Source of the DNA: Deltaproteobacteria bacterium
Lineage (GTDB): Bacteria; Desulfobacterota; DSM-4660; Desulfatiglandales; HGW-15
NCBI GenBank assembly: GCA_019310525.1
Contig: JAFDEE010000013.1
Coordinates: forward strand, 1-44,795
Direction of reading: 5' to 3'
DNA: 44,795 nt
Shown: positions 8,480 through 17,372 of the stretch, piece by piece
How positions within the stretch are numbered: position 1 is the stretch's first letter
Layout of the letters: each line of letters opens with the position of its first letter
Program-made: the position numbers and the translations under genes
Notes under the pieces: model-generated
What the model saw: only the letters and a program-made list of their open reading frames with translations
What the model was told of the DNA's origin: nothing
The model's database searches: none

Positions 8480-9490
8480 TTGGCTTCGACGAGTACACTT
8501 ACGGGCGCAAGGAAAGCGGCCATCTTCTTGTTGGTCATGGGAGAGGAGTTCACCGCCCAGGTCTTCAAGCACCTGGAGGAGGGGGAGATCAAGTTGATCG
8601 GCGAGCACATGGCCCAGATCAAGAAGGTGGATCCCCAACTGGTATCCTCTATCATGGAGGAGTTCTCATACACCTATGAAGGCACAGGAACCATCAACGT
8701 GTCGGGGAAAGAATTTCTCCAAAAATCCGTATCCCTGGCTTTCGACTCCAGAAAAGCGGACGATCTCCTCGAAGACCTGCTCTCCAGGCGGGGCCTGGGA
8801 TCCTTTGAAAAGCTCGGGTCCCTCAGCCCCCCGGTCCTGGCCAATATGCTCCTAAACGAACACCCTCAGACCATCGCCCTCATACTGGTCAACATGAAAT
8901 TCCAGCATGCGGCCGAGGTGGTCCAGCACCTGCCCGAAGAGATCCAGAGCGAGGTCATCATGCGGATCGCCAACCTGGGGGACGTCCCCAATGAGATCGT
9001 CCACGAGATCCAGGAGAGCATCGAGGAGCAGCTTTCCAATATCAGCCGGGCCTCGGACGAGAATCTGGGCGGCATCCAGACGGCGGCCGAGATTCTGAAC
9101 CACATGGATCACAAGACCGAGAACAGTATCCTCGAAAAGATCGAGACCGAACAGGAGGAGCTTGCCGAGGAGATCCGTCAGTCCATGTTCGTCTTCTCCG
9201 ACCTGGTCACCCTGGACGATCGGTCCATCCGCGCCCTCCTCAAGGAGATCAGCAACGACGAACTCATCCTGGCCCTCAAGACCGCCAGCGAGGAATTGGC
9301 GGAGAAGATTTTCAGCAACGTCAGCCAGAGGGCCGCCCAAATGATGAAGGAAGACATGGAAGTGATGGGCCCGGTGAGACTCCGGGATGTGGAACAGGCC
9401 CAGCTCAATATCATCAAGGTCGCCCGAAGGCTTGCGGAGGAAGGGAAGATCGTGCTTGGCAGCAAAGGGGGTGACGATATCCTTGTCTAG
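8480..9490 (+). CDS. fliG: Flagellar motor switch protein FliG
   Basis: FliG forms the upper C ring, couples stator movement to rotation and takes part in direction switching. The 336-residue product has normal length. It begins at a TTG immediately after the fliF stop, with GGGAAGG upstream; the early sequence GARKAAIFLLVMGEE is the usual FliG N-terminus. The middle domain includes LANMLLNEHPQTIALIL, and the C-terminal torque domain includes DLVTLDDRSIRALLKEI. The 3' end overlaps the likely start of fliH by 8 bases. Confidence 0.97.
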   Translation: MASTSTLTGARKAAIFLLVMGEEFTAQVFKHLEEGEIKLIGEHMAQIKKVDPQLVSSIMEEFSYTYEGTGTINVSGKEFLQKSVSLAFDSRKADDLLEDLLSRRGLGSFEKLGSLSPPVLANMLLNEHPQTIALILVNMKFQHAAEVVQHLPEEIQSEVIMRIANLGDVPNEIVHEIQESIEEQLSNISRASDENLGGIQTAAEILNHMDHKTENSILEKIETEQEELAEEIRQSMFVFSDLVTLDDRSIRALLKEISNDELILALKTASEELAEKIFSNVSQRAAQMMKEDMEVMGPVRLRDVEQAQLNIIKVARRLAEEGKIVLGSKGGDDILV

Positions 9491-10223
9491 CTTGATCAAG
9501 GAACCCCATGATCCGCTTTTGCAGGTGGAACCTTACGAGGTGGAGGATATGACCCCGGAGGAGGACGCCGGTCCGGTGGACTCCGGTGGGGTTGTTCAGT
9601 TGCCGGTTCACGGTCTGGAATCCTCATCTTATTCGGGACACTCCCAGGAGGAGTCGCCGGTACAGGAGGAACCCCCGGAGGAGAGCCTGGAGGAACGCCT
9701 GGCCCGACTTGAGCGGGAGGCCTACGAGAAAGGGTTTGAACAGGGACGAAAGGACGGCCTGGATCTCGAACAGCGCCAGTTGATGGAAAAAGGGAAGGAA
9801 CTTGATGCCCTTTTTAAAGAGATCAGCGATTTGAAGGGCCGGATTTATTCCGAGGCCGAAGGGGAGTTGCTTGAGCTGAGCCTGTTGATAGCCGAAAGGA
9901 TCCTCCACAGGGAGGTCGAGACCGATCCCCGGGTCATCAGGGAGACCATCCGGGCGGCCCTTTCTTTCGTGGCGGACAGGAGCCGCGTGAGGATCCTGAT
10001 CCACCCGGAGGACATGGAGGAGGTCCAGAGGATGTTGCCTGATCTTGCCGCCGAGAACAGGGGGAGAACGTTCCAGGTGGCGGCGGACCCGGCCGTGGAA
10101 CGCGGGGGGTGTGTCCTGGAGACGGGATTCGGCCGCCTCAACGCCACCTTGAAGGACCAGATCGAGGTAATCAAAAAGGAACTGGAGGAAGAGTTTTCAG
10201 GAAAGCTGGGGGAAGATTCATGA
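9483..10223 (+). CDS. fliH: Flagellar export ATPase regulator FliH
   Basis: FliH binds the FliI ATPase and links it to the C ring and export gate. The likely start is TTG at 9483, about 9 bases after AAAGGGGGTGA and overlapping fliG by 8 bases, giving 246 residues; ATG 9549 is a shorter alternative. The N-terminal 80 residues are acidic and low in complexity. A helical stretch around YEKGFEQGRKDGLDLEQ precedes a V-ATPase subunit-E-like C-terminal half containing ELSLLIAERILHREVETDPR, typical of FliH. It overlaps fliI by 4 bases. The start is less certain than the family. Confidence 0.9.
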   Translation: MSSLIKEPHDPLLQVEPYEVEDMTPEEDAGPVDSGGVVQLPVHGLESSSYSGHSQEESPVQEEPPEESLEERLARLEREAYEKGFEQGRKDGLDLEQRQLMEKGKELDALFKEISDLKGRIYSEAEGELLELSLLIAERILHREVETDPRVIRETIRAALSFVADRSRVRILIHPEDMEEVQRMLPDLAAENRGRTFQVAADPAVERGGCVLETGFGRLNATLKDQIEVIKKELEEEFSGKLGEDS

Positions 10224-11548
10224 GCCTGTCCCTGGCGCGATACCTTGACAGGGTCCGCACCTGCCCCATGATCCGGATGGAAGGGGAGGTCAAGAAGGTG
10301 GTGGGCACGGTCATTGAGGGAGAGGGCCCTCCTATTCCGGTGGGCGGGGTTTGCCGGATCCTGTCCCCGAATCTTTCCGAACCTGTCGTGGCAGAGGCAG
10401 TGGGTTTCAGGGATGGGCGGGTGATCTTAATGCCCCTTTCGAATTGCGAGGGCGTGCAGCCGGGAAGTCGAATCATCGCCCACCGTTACGAAGCCAAGGT
10501 GGGAGCGGGCGTCGGCCTTCTGGGGCGTGTCCTGGACGGCCTGGGAAACCCCCTTGACGGAGAGCCGGCGCCCAGTGTCGAAAAATTCATGTCCCTTTAT
10601 GCCCCTCCCCTGAATCCCTTGCGGAGGAGCAGGATCCGGGAACCCCTGGATGTGGGGGTTCGTTCCATCAATTGCCTGATCACCCTGGCCAAGGGCCAGC
10701 GGTGCGGGATCATGGCGGGATCGGGCGTGGGAAAGAGCGTTTTGCTCGGAATGATGGCCCGATATACTCAGGCGGATGTCAATGTCATAGCCCTGATAGG
10801 AGAGCGGGGAAGGGAAGTCAAGGAATTCATCGAGCGGGATCTGGGGAAGGAGGGATTGAAACGCTCCGTTGTTGTGGCGGCCACCTCGGATACCTCTCCC
10901 CTGATAAGGATTCGTGGGGCCTATTTGGCCACCGCCATAGCGGAATTTTTCCGGGACCACCAGGGTAAAGACGTACTCTTGATGATGGATTCCGTAACCC
11001 GCTTTGCCATGGCGGCCCGGGAGGTCGGACTGGCCGCAGGTGAACCACCGACCACCAAGGCCTATCCCCCCAGTACCTTTGCACACCTCCCCCGGCTCCT
11101 GGAACGGGCCGGAACCAACGGAGGAACGGGATCCATCACGGGAATCTACACGGTGCTGGTGGAGGGGGACGACATGAACGAACCCATCGGGGATGCGGTG
11201 CGTTCTATCGTGGATGGGCATATCGTCCTGGACCGGCAGTTGGCAACCCGGGGACACTATCCTGCGATCGATGTGCTCTCCAGCGTGAGCCGCCTTATGG
11301 GGGACGTGGTGGACCGGGAGCATCTCTCCCGTGCCGTTGAACTGAGGCGTATTCTGGCCGATTACGCCAAGATCGAGGACCTTGTAAATCTCGGTGCTTA
11401 CGAGAAGGGGGCCAACAGGAGGACGGACCGGGCCCTGGAGATGATCGAGGAGGTCAATGCTTTCCTTCAGCAGGATGTGGGAAGAGGGTGCACCCTGGAG
11501 GAGGGACTCAGGGAGCTTACCAGGCTCCTGAACTCCAAGAAGATGTGA
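10220..11548 (+). CDS. fliI: Flagellum-specific ATPase FliI
   Basis: FliI is the cytoplasmic ATPase that helps unfold or deliver substrates to the flagellar type III gate. The ATG at 10220 overlaps the fliH stop (ATGA) and gives 442 residues, typical for the family. It resembles the F1-ATPase beta subunit: Walker A AGSGVGKS at 166-173, GERGREV from 194, and a Walker B region near LLMMDSVTRFAMAAREVGL. The TKAYPPSTFAHLPRLLERAG segment is highly conserved in FliI. It sits between fliH and fliJ as usual. Confidence 0.98.
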   Translation: MSLSLARYLDRVRTCPMIRMEGEVKKVVGTVIEGEGPPIPVGGVCRILSPNLSEPVVAEAVGFRDGRVILMPLSNCEGVQPGSRIIAHRYEAKVGAGVGLLGRVLDGLGNPLDGEPAPSVEKFMSLYAPPLNPLRRSRIREPLDVGVRSINCLITLAKGQRCGIMAGSGVGKSVLLGMMARYTQADVNVIALIGERGREVKEFIERDLGKEGLKRSVVVAATSDTSPLIRIRGAYLATAIAEFFRDHQGKDVLLMMDSVTRFAMAAREVGLAAGEPPTTKAYPPSTFAHLPRLLERAGTNGGTGSITGIYTVLVEGDDMNEPIGDAVRSIVDGHIVLDRQLATRGHYPAIDVLSSVSRLMGDVVDREHLSRAVELRRILADYAKIEDLVNLGAYEKGANRRTDRALEMIEEVNAFLQQDVGRGCTLEEGLRELTRLLNSKKM

Positions 11549-11591
11549 GGGAAAGGTCCCGGGGAGACTTGTACGAAGGAAGGATTAGGAA

Positions 11592-12035
11592 GTGGGATAT
11601 TCCTTCAGATACCAGCCCGTCCTCAACTACCGGGAGCGGCGGAAGGAACAGGCCGAGATCGCCCTGGCCAAGGCCCGGGAACGGCTGGGAGAGGCCCGCA
11701 GACTACTGGAAGAGTACCGTAGAAAACTTTACGAGACAACCCGGGACTTCGAGTCCAGATTAAAGACGGGAATGTCGGCCGATGAGATTCAAAACCACCG
11801 GGAATACCTGGAGACCCTCGGGAGGCGAATCGAGTCCCAAGAAGAGGAAGTTTTCAGGTTGGAAAAGGTGGTGCGCCGAAAGATGCACGAAGTCCTCCAG
11901 CGGAGCAGGGAATACAGGATCATGGAAAAGCTCAGGGACAAGGACTTCGATGCCTGGCGTCGCAAGCAATTTCAGGAAGAGCAGAAATGGATGAACGAGG
12001 TGGCAGTCACCCGCCACGGAAGGGAGTTCCCATGA
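11592..12035 (+). CDS. fliJ: Flagellar export protein FliJ
   Basis: FliJ is a small coiled-coil protein that acts like the gamma stalk of the FliI ring and recycles chaperones. The 147-residue product is almost wholly helical and charged, starting with a Tyr/Phe-rich segment (YSFRYQPVLNYRERRKEQAE), as in FliJ proteins. The GTG start at 11592 is preceded by the purine-rich GAAGGAAGGATTAGGAA. The 3' end overlaps the following MotE-like gene by 4 bases. Position after fliI strongly supports the call, because FliJ sequences are poorly conserved. Confidence 0.92.
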   Translation: MGYSFRYQPVLNYRERRKEQAEIALAKARERLGEARRLLEEYRRKLYETTRDFESRLKTGMSADEIQNHREYLETLGRRIESQEEEVFRLEKVVRRKMHEVLQRSREYRIMEKLRDKDFDAWRRKQFQEEQKWMNEVAVTRHGREFP

Positions 12036-12610
12036 AGGACAGGAAATGGACGTACTTCGGGTTGGGGTTTCTCCTGCTCGGCCTGGTGGGAGTCAAGATC
12101 CTGTTGAGTGGAATCTTTCTTGATTTCAGTGCCCTTGGTTTTTCCACCCCGTCTTTGGCCGTCGCCGGTGACAGGGGCGTATCCGATAAAACCCCTGCGG
12201 CTCCGGAGGCTTCGCCGGAACCTTCTTCGGAAACGCTTGAGAGGAAGGCCCAGGAACTGAGGGCCAAGGAACTGGAACTGCAGAAAAGAGAACAGGAACT
12301 CCTGCCGCTCAAGGCCGAGATAGAGGAAAAACTGGCACAGTTGAACGAGCTTCAACTCAGGTTGACGGCCTATGCCAAGCAGTTGGCCGACAGAGAGAAG
12401 GCCCTGGAGGATGCCAAGATGGCTCATCTCGTGGCCCTTTATTCGGCAATGGAACCAGCGCGGGCGGCCGCCATCATGGACAAACTCAAGATCCAGACGG
12501 TGGTCCTCATTCTCCGGCACATGAAGGGGAAATCCGCGGGAAAGATCCTCGCAATGATGAATCCGGAACGAGGCGCCCTGATAAGCGAGAAACTGGCCCA
12601 CCTCAATTAA
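12032..12610 (+). CDS. MotE-like protein: membrane anchor, coiled coil, MgtE_N domain
   Basis: This 192-residue protein has one N-terminal membrane helix (about 7-28), an Ala/Pro/Ser-rich spacer, a strongly charged coiled coil (about 65-125) and a C-terminal MgtE N-domain-like segment with ALYSAMEPARAAAIMDKL and TVVLILRHMKGKSAGKILA. Proteins of this shape lie next to fliJ in many flagellar operons; the alphaproteobacterial MotE is a periplasmic chaperone for the stator-associated MotC. Neither MotC nor MotB is visible here, so MotE-like describes architecture rather than a proven function. The ATG overlaps fliJ by 4 bases. Confidence 0.8.
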   Translation: MKDRKWTYFGLGFLLLGLVGVKILLSGIFLDFSALGFSTPSLAVAGDRGVSDKTPAAPEASPEPSSETLERKAQELRAKELELQKREQELLPLKAEIEEKLAQLNELQLRLTAYAKQLADREKALEDAKMAHLVALYSAMEPARAAAIMDKLKIQTVVLILRHMKGKSAGKILAMMNPERGALISEKLAHLN

Positions 12611-12947
12611 GGGGGTCTTCTTTTCCGGGAATCCCCCTGCCCCGTCCCCATGTGATTTCCCGCTGATCCCCAACCGACCACCTGACCTTCCACCCCATCC
12701 GACCTTGAAATGGGCGATCCTTTCTACACCCGCCCAGTAACGGGCCTCACCCAGGTGATAAGGAAATTTTTACCTACCTGCCTGCAGCGTACGGCCAAAT
12801 TTTTCCCTGCCTTCAGGTCCCTGTATCCGGCTATTGTAATGTAATTGTCTGGAATTATTAAAAATGCTGCCAAGGCTCTTCAATGGCACACCCATTGCTC
12901 ACCTGTATCTGCGAAAGGAACAGGACCAGAAGGGATAAGGAGACGCC
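12611..12947. other. Intergenic region before fliK
   Basis: No gene is seen in this 337-base gap. Directly after the MotE-like stop, G5 and C5 runs (12611-12615 and 12633-12637) could pair as a weak stem with a long loop, not a convincing terminator. An AT-rich patch (about 12830-12865) and the sigma-54 promoter at 12884 follow. No GTCAA-type palindrome as good as those at 398 and 17106 was found. Confidence 0.6.
12884..12899 (+). promoter_or_regulatory. Sigma-54 promoter for fliK-flgD-flgE
   Basis: TGGCACACCCATTGCT matches the sigma-54 consensus TGGCAC-N5-TTGCW at every defined position, with GG and GC 10 bases apart. The fliK ATG is 49 bases downstream, behind the ribosome site AAGGAGA. 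It would start a hook operon that ends at the terminator at 16948. Confidence 0.88.
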
Positions 12948-14699
12948 ATGCAACAGGTCGCTCAAATGATGATGTCCCTCGCCATAACGGGAGGAGACAA
13001 ACCGGCGGGCATGCGGAAAACTCCCCAGGAGATCGGAAACGGCCTCTTCAAGACTTTTCTCACCAGAGGCGGTGAATCCCTCTTTTCTGAAAAGGGCGCC
13101 CGATCTGTCGTAGGTGACGGGGGAAAGAGGGGTGCCCGGGGCTCCGACCCCCTGAAGATGCTGGAGGACATCCTGAAATACGTGGGAATGCCCACTTCAC
13201 AATTCAGGCTGCCTCCCGGGGTCACCCCACAGCTCATCCATTTCCTGGAAAAGAGGGGCCTCAGTCGGGAAGAAATCAGCAGGCTCCTCCAGTCAGCCAC
13301 GGATGCAGACGGAATGATCCAAATGGATCGCCTCTTGGCAGGGCTTGGGAAGGGACTGGAAAGGCAAGGGGATGCCGTCCCCGAGCTGATCGTGGAGATG
13401 GATCGGGTGCCCGAGGTGGAGTCCCTCCTCTTCAAGCTGGGTTTCGGCGTCGAAGACGTCAAGAAGATGATGGAGAATTCGGTGAGGGAGGGGGAAGGTC
13501 TATCTTTGTCCAGGCTCTCCAGGGAACTCGGCGGGAGGATCCCCGGGTTTTCCTCTGAGAAGGAAATCGCGGCCTTCCTCAGTGAGCAGGGAATCAAGAG
13601 CCGTCCTCGGGTATTAGGTGACTCTCTTGGTCTGGAGGTCGAGAAAAAGATCAAAGCCTTTTCCGATGTGACCCCGGAGGAGCTTCAACAGAAGGTCAAA
13701 AGTGAGATAGCCGGGATCCTGAGGCGGAAAGGCGTGCCTCCCGAGGAAGTCAAGGCCTTCCTTGAAAGACTCTCGATAAAGACCCACAGCGGGAATTCGC
13801 GGGCGGAGGATCCGCTAAACGCCTCAACCAGGGGCAAGGGAGCGAGCGAGGCAGAGGCCATGAACCTCTTGAGCCAGGTGGTGATCAAGCCCCGTTCCGA
13901 CCAGCGCCCCGGGGGGTGGCAGAAGAGGATCATGGAGATCCTGAGACAGGAGAACCTGGCCGGGAATTTCGGTCAACCGGTGGAAACCCCGGAGGATGAA
14001 GGCCATGTGCTGCGTTCCGCCATCGCCGAGTGGATCAAGGGGGGCAAGGCGGGACAGATGATCTCTGATCTCCAAGGGGAAAGGGTCCCCTGGACCGCCG
14101 GGCGGCCGATCCTTCAGGGGAAGGCGGAAACCCATGGCGGGCGGACAAAAGGTCGAACGACCGGCGTCAAGGATTTTATCGAAGTGAGGAATGCAGCCGG
14201 GAATGATCTTCAGGGGAGCAGGGAGATCAATGGAATCCGGGAAGGTGGAACCTTGAATTCCTCCAGGGAGACCGGCGGATTGCCCCATCCCCTTCCAAGG
14301 ATCGTTGAAAAGATCGGCCTCATGATACGGGGCGGTGAGCAGCGGGGCAGTATCCGGATCTCTCCTCCCGAACTGGGCCGCCTGGAGGTGGAGCTCGTGA
14401 TCAAGCAGGGACATGTACATGCAAACCTGAGCACAGAGAATCCCATGGTGAAAGAGATCATAGAGGCCAACCTCCATCATCTCAGGCAGCAATTGACCGA
14501 GCAGGGTTTTATCGTCGAAAAATTCGAGGTCATGGTGGGATTGGGGGATCGTCAAGAGCGCGAAAGGAACGACTGGATGGCGGGGGGAAGCGGACGCAGG
14601 CGGAGATCTTTCGGGCAGACAGGGGAGGAGCCGGCCCTTTCTCCGGTGATCCAGGATACGGTCGTCTCGGAGGACGGCCAGGTGAGCGTCCACGTGTGA
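12948..14699 (+). CDS. fliK: Flagellar hook-length control protein FliK
   Basis: FliK is an exported ruler that measures the hook and flips FlhB specificity from hook to filament substrates. The 583-residue protein has the FliK C-terminal domain at about 447-535, including GSIRISPPELGRLEVELVI and ANLHHLRQQLTEQGF. The N-terminal half is unusual: helical units of about 37-40 residues recur near 96-134, 156-193 and 254-275, with shared patterns such as FLEKRGLSREEISRLLQ, FKLGFGVEDVKKMMEN and LRRKGVPPEEVKAFLE. FliK N-termini are normally disordered and variable. It lies directly upstream of flgD and flgE, behind a sigma-54 promoter. Confidence 0.93.
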   Translation: MQQVAQMMMSLAITGGDKPAGMRKTPQEIGNGLFKTFLTRGGESLFSEKGARSVVGDGGKRGARGSDPLKMLEDILKYVGMPTSQFRLPPGVTPQLIHFLEKRGLSREEISRLLQSATDADGMIQMDRLLAGLGKGLERQGDAVPELIVEMDRVPEVESLLFKLGFGVEDVKKMMENSVREGEGLSLSRLSRELGGRIPGFSSEKEIAAFLSEQGIKSRPRVLGDSLGLEVEKKIKAFSDVTPEELQQKVKSEIAGILRRKGVPPEEVKAFLERLSIKTHSGNSRAEDPLNASTRGKGASEAEAMNLLSQVVIKPRSDQRPGGWQKRIMEILRQENLAGNFGQPVETPEDEGHVLRSAIAEWIKGGKAGQMISDLQGERVPWTAGRPILQGKAETHGGRTKGRTTGVKDFIEVRNAAGNDLQGSREINGIREGGTLNSSRETGGLPHPLPRIVEKIGLMIRGGEQRGSIRISPPELGRLEVELVIKQGHVHANLSTENPMVKEIIEANLHHLRQQLTEQGFIVEKFEVMVGLGDRQERERNDWMAGGSGRRRRSFGQTGEEPALSPVIQDTVVSEDGQVSVHV

Positions 14700-14724
14700 A
14701 GGAAACTGGAAAGGAGGGGAGGAC

Positions 14725-15435
14725 ATGCTGGAAGGAATCAGCGGGATCCCCATGGTGGAGGATAAGAGCAAGAATAACTATACGGAAAAATCCAAGGAGG
14801 TCATGGGCCGGGATGACTTCTTGAAGATGTTCCTGGCCCAGATGCGGCACCAGGACCCCCTGAACCCCATGGATACCCAGCAGTTTTCGGCCCAGTTGGC
14901 CCAGTTCAGCAGTCTGGAGCAACTCTACAACGTAAATGAGACCCTGGAGGCCATTAAGGAGTCAGAGGCCGGACTCGGCCGGTATCAGGCCCTGAGTTTC
15001 ATCGGCAAGGAGGTCCTGGCCGAGGGCGACCGGATCCCCCTGGTCGAGGGTAAGGAAGGAAAAGCGGCCTTCAGAATCCCGGAAAAGGCCGATTGTACGG
15101 CCCATATTGTGAACGACGAGGGTCAGCTCTTGAGGAAGATCCCTCTGGGTGTCCTTCAGGCCGGCAGGCACGATTTCACCTGGGACGGAAAGAATGACCT
15201 GGGAGGAACCATGCCCCCCGGGACCTACCGCTTCGAAGTGAGCGCCCGGTCGATCAGTGGAGCGGCGGTGAAGGCCGAAACACTGATCAGGGGACTGGTG
15301 GAGAAGATCAATCTTGAGGGGAATTCCCCTCTCCTTTATGTGGGAGAGATTCCGCTCAGGCTTTCCCAGATCCTGGATATCCGGGCACCCGCGGATATAC
15401 AGGGCGGCGGTGAGTCTGTGGGTGGCGACAGCTAG
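14725..15435 (+). CDS. flgD: Flagellar hook assembly (capping) protein FlgD
   Basis: FlgD caps the growing hook and guides FlgE insertion. The 236-residue product has the conserved N-terminal segment (about residues 33-75) with MFLAQMRHQDPLNPMDTQQF followed by SAQLAQFSSLEQL. A C-terminal FlgD Ig-like part contains TWDGKNDLGGTMPPGTYRFE. The ATG follows GGAAAGGAGGGGAGGAC. It lies between fliK and flgE, the usual hook-operon order, under the promoter at 12884. Confidence 0.97.
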   Translation: MLEGISGIPMVEDKSKNNYTEKSKEVMGRDDFLKMFLAQMRHQDPLNPMDTQQFSAQLAQFSSLEQLYNVNETLEAIKESEAGLGRYQALSFIGKEVLAEGDRIPLVEGKEGKAAFRIPEKADCTAHIVNDEGQLLRKIPLGVLQAGRHDFTWDGKNDLGGTMPPGTYRFEVSARSISGAAVKAETLIRGLVEKINLEGNSPLLYVGEIPLRLSQILDIRAPADIQGGGESVGGDS

Positions 15436-15521
15436 GGCCTTGAATATAGAGGTCCCGGATAAAAGGGTAGGCAGACTGAGCGGATCATTTAGTATATTTC
15501 AATGACAGGAGGAAAAAGAGA

Positions 15522-16940
15522 ATGGCACTATCCAGCGCACTTTTCTCGGGCATAAGCGGGTTGAACACCCTGGGAAATGCCATGCAGATCATCGGCGACA
15601 ACATTGCCAACGTCAACACCATCGGCTTCAAGGGGGCCACCTTTACATTCCAGGACCTCCTGAGCCAGGCCACGGCGACCATGTCCGGGACTTCCCAGGT
15701 GGGCCGGGGTGTCGGCCTCGGAGACATATATTCCTCCTTTGAGCAAGGCTCATTCGAGACCACCGGGAACACCACGGACCTGGCCATCGGGGGACAGGGG
15801 TTTTTCGTGGTGAGGGAAAGTGACACGGAAAACCTGTTTTATACCCGGGCGGGAAATTTCCGGTTCGACCGGAACGGGTACCTGGTAAACCCGGAAGGAT
15901 ACGTGGTCCAGGGCTGGGAGCTGGACGACAACGGTGAGGACGTAGGGTCGGTTACGGATATCCGCCTCGACTCCTTTACCTCCTCTCCCGTGGCGACCTC
16001 AAGGATCACCATTGTGACAAATCTCGACTCGGATGCCTCCAGCAACTGCGCGGATCTTTCTCTCGCCTGGGACGGGAATAACTCTTCCGGCACCTATATG
16101 GATGAATCCAACTACGAGTACCAGAGCACAGTGAAGGTCTATGATTCCCTGGGCGGCACCCACGACCTGACCGTTTATTATGATCCCACTTCAACCTCCG
16201 GGGTGTGGGAGTACATCATTGTGTGTAATCCCGATGAGGACGAGAGGGGCGGTTCGGATTCAGACTGTAACGGGCTCCTGGCCAAAGGGGAGATCACCTT
16301 CAGCACCAGCGAGGGTAAAGTAACCAACATTACCATGTACTTGAACGACGGCGACGGGAGGGCTGCCGGGAATTGGACTGCTGCGAGCATCGACAGCCAC
16401 GGTTATTACTATTTTCAACCCAATTTCGGGACGGGCACCCAGGACATCGAGTTCGATATCGGGACCCGGGATTCCACCGGGGGTGGGTCAGGCGGTCCCA
16501 CCTGGGTCAATGATTCCCTTACCACCACCCAGTTCGCACGCGCTTCCACCACCACATTCCAGTCTGCCAACGGTTACGGCGCCGGGGACCTGCAGGGTGT
16601 GGACGTGGACGTTGACGGGGTGATCACCGGCGTCTACTCCAACGGCGAGATCATTCCCCTCTTCAGGGTGGCCCTCGCCAAGTTCCAGAACATTAACGGG
16701 CTCCTGAAAGAGGGCGGAAACCTTTACAGGGAGACCCGGGAGAGCGGGGATGCCATCACCAACCGGCCCGGAACCAACGGCCTGGGGAGCATCGCCCCCA
16801 ACTCCCTGGAGCAGTCAAACGTGGACATTGCAAACGAGTTCGTCAAGATGATCACCACCCAGCGTGGATTCCAGGCCAACGGTAAGATCATCACGGTAAC
16901 GGACGCAATGCTGGCTGAATTGATCAACCTCAAGCGGTAA
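15522..16940 (+). CDS. flgE: Flagellar hook protein FlgE
   Basis: FlgE polymerises into the hook that joins rod and filament. The 472-residue protein has the flagellar N-terminal motif FSGISGLNTLGNAMQIIGDN followed by IANVNTIGFKGA, a central domain rich in Asp, Ser, Thr and Gly (about 150-330), and the axial C-terminus with SNVDIANEFVKMITTQRGFQ. There is no Sec signal; export is by the flagellar apparatus. The ribosome site is AGGAGG, 8-10 bases from the ATG. A strong terminator follows 7 bases after the stop. Confidence 0.97.
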   Translation: MALSSALFSGISGLNTLGNAMQIIGDNIANVNTIGFKGATFTFQDLLSQATATMSGTSQVGRGVGLGDIYSSFEQGSFETTGNTTDLAIGGQGFFVVRESDTENLFYTRAGNFRFDRNGYLVNPEGYVVQGWELDDNGEDVGSVTDIRLDSFTSSPVATSRITIVTNLDSDASSNCADLSLAWDGNNSSGTYMDESNYEYQSTVKVYDSLGGTHDLTVYYDPTSTSGVWEYIIVCNPDEDERGGSDSDCNGLLAKGEITFSTSEGKVTNITMYLNDGDGRAAGNWTAASIDSHGYYYFQPNFGTGTQDIEFDIGTRDSTGGGSGGPTWVNDSLTTTQFARASTTTFQSANGYGAGDLQGVDVDVDGVITGVYSNGEIIPLFRVALAKFQNINGLLKEGGNLYRETRESGDAITNRPGTNGLGSIAPNSLEQSNVDIANEFVKMITTQRGFQANGKIITVTDAMLAELINLKR

Positions 16941-16947
16941 TTTGATT

Positions 16948-16984
16948 CGCGGGGGGGCGCCCCAGGACGCCCCCCCGCGTTTTA
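16948..16984 (+). terminator. Rho-independent terminator after flgE
   Basis: A perfect 12-bp G/C stem (16948-16959 with 16968-16979) encloses an 8-base loop and is followed by TTTT. It closes the fliK-flgD-flgE unit and separates it from the sigma-54 unit beginning with motA. Confidence 0.92.
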
Positions 16985-17105
16985 TCAGGTTTGTTTATTG
17001 GCAGGTACTTGGAAGGCCCAATCGGTCTTCTCCTAAGGGGCTTGGGTTTAGTCTCCGGGAAAGGGGACCCCGTGACCCGCCATACAATCCACCGACTCTC
17101 CCACC

Positions 17106-17119
17106 GTCAATCCTTTGAC
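17106..17119. promoter_or_regulatory. FleQ-box-like palindrome upstream of motA
   Basis: GTCAATCCTTTGAC has perfect 5-bp arms (GTCAA, TTGAC) around four bases, the same arms and spacing as the site at 399-412. It matches the recalled FleQ box GTCAATNNATTGAC at all but one defined base. It lies about 130 bp upstream of the motA -24 element, a fitting enhancer position. Confidence 0.6.
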
Positions 17120-17248
17120 TATCCGGCCTTCTATGCCCTTCATTCGAAACCACGGCAAGGGATCATGTGGCGTCTGGCAAGGCTATCTACTTGAAATACC
17201 GTTAAAATCCCTTCAAACCATGTCTTCCCTTCCCCACCTGTCCGGATC

Positions 17249-17264
17249 TGGCACAGAGGTTGCT
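17249..17264 (+). promoter_or_regulatory. Sigma-54 promoter for motA-fliL-fliM...fliA
   Basis: TGGCACAGAGGTTGCT is a full consensus -24/-12 element, with GG (17250-17251) and GC (17262-17263) 10 bases apart. The motA ATG lies about 108 bases downstream. The genes that follow are closely spaced on the same strand through fliA, so this is probably the main promoter of the export-gate and sigma-28 operon. Confidence 0.88.
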
Positions 17265-17372
17265 TTAAATAACAGGCGTTAAGCCTTGAAGGCGCTCGGA
17301 TACCCATCACTTCCGATCCCGATGGGTGCCGAGGGATCCGGAATCCTTCATATATCGGAGAGTCGAGCCTGC

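Larger units (their letters stand above)
16985..17372. other. Intergenic regulatory region before motA
   Basis: About 390 bases lie between the flgE terminator and motA. I see no gene with a credible start or family. The region contains a GTCAA/TTGAC palindrome at 17106-17119 and a consensus sigma-54 promoter at 17249-17264. The transcript from that promoter would have a leader of about 95-100 bases before the motA ATG, longer than at the other sigma-54 units here. Confidence 0.7.

Noticed and set aside
15460-15487. Sigma-28-like element before flgE (TAAA, then GCGGATCA)
   Set aside because: The spacing is one base too long and the -10 matches only 6 of 8; flgE is already covered by the sigma-54 promoter at 12884.
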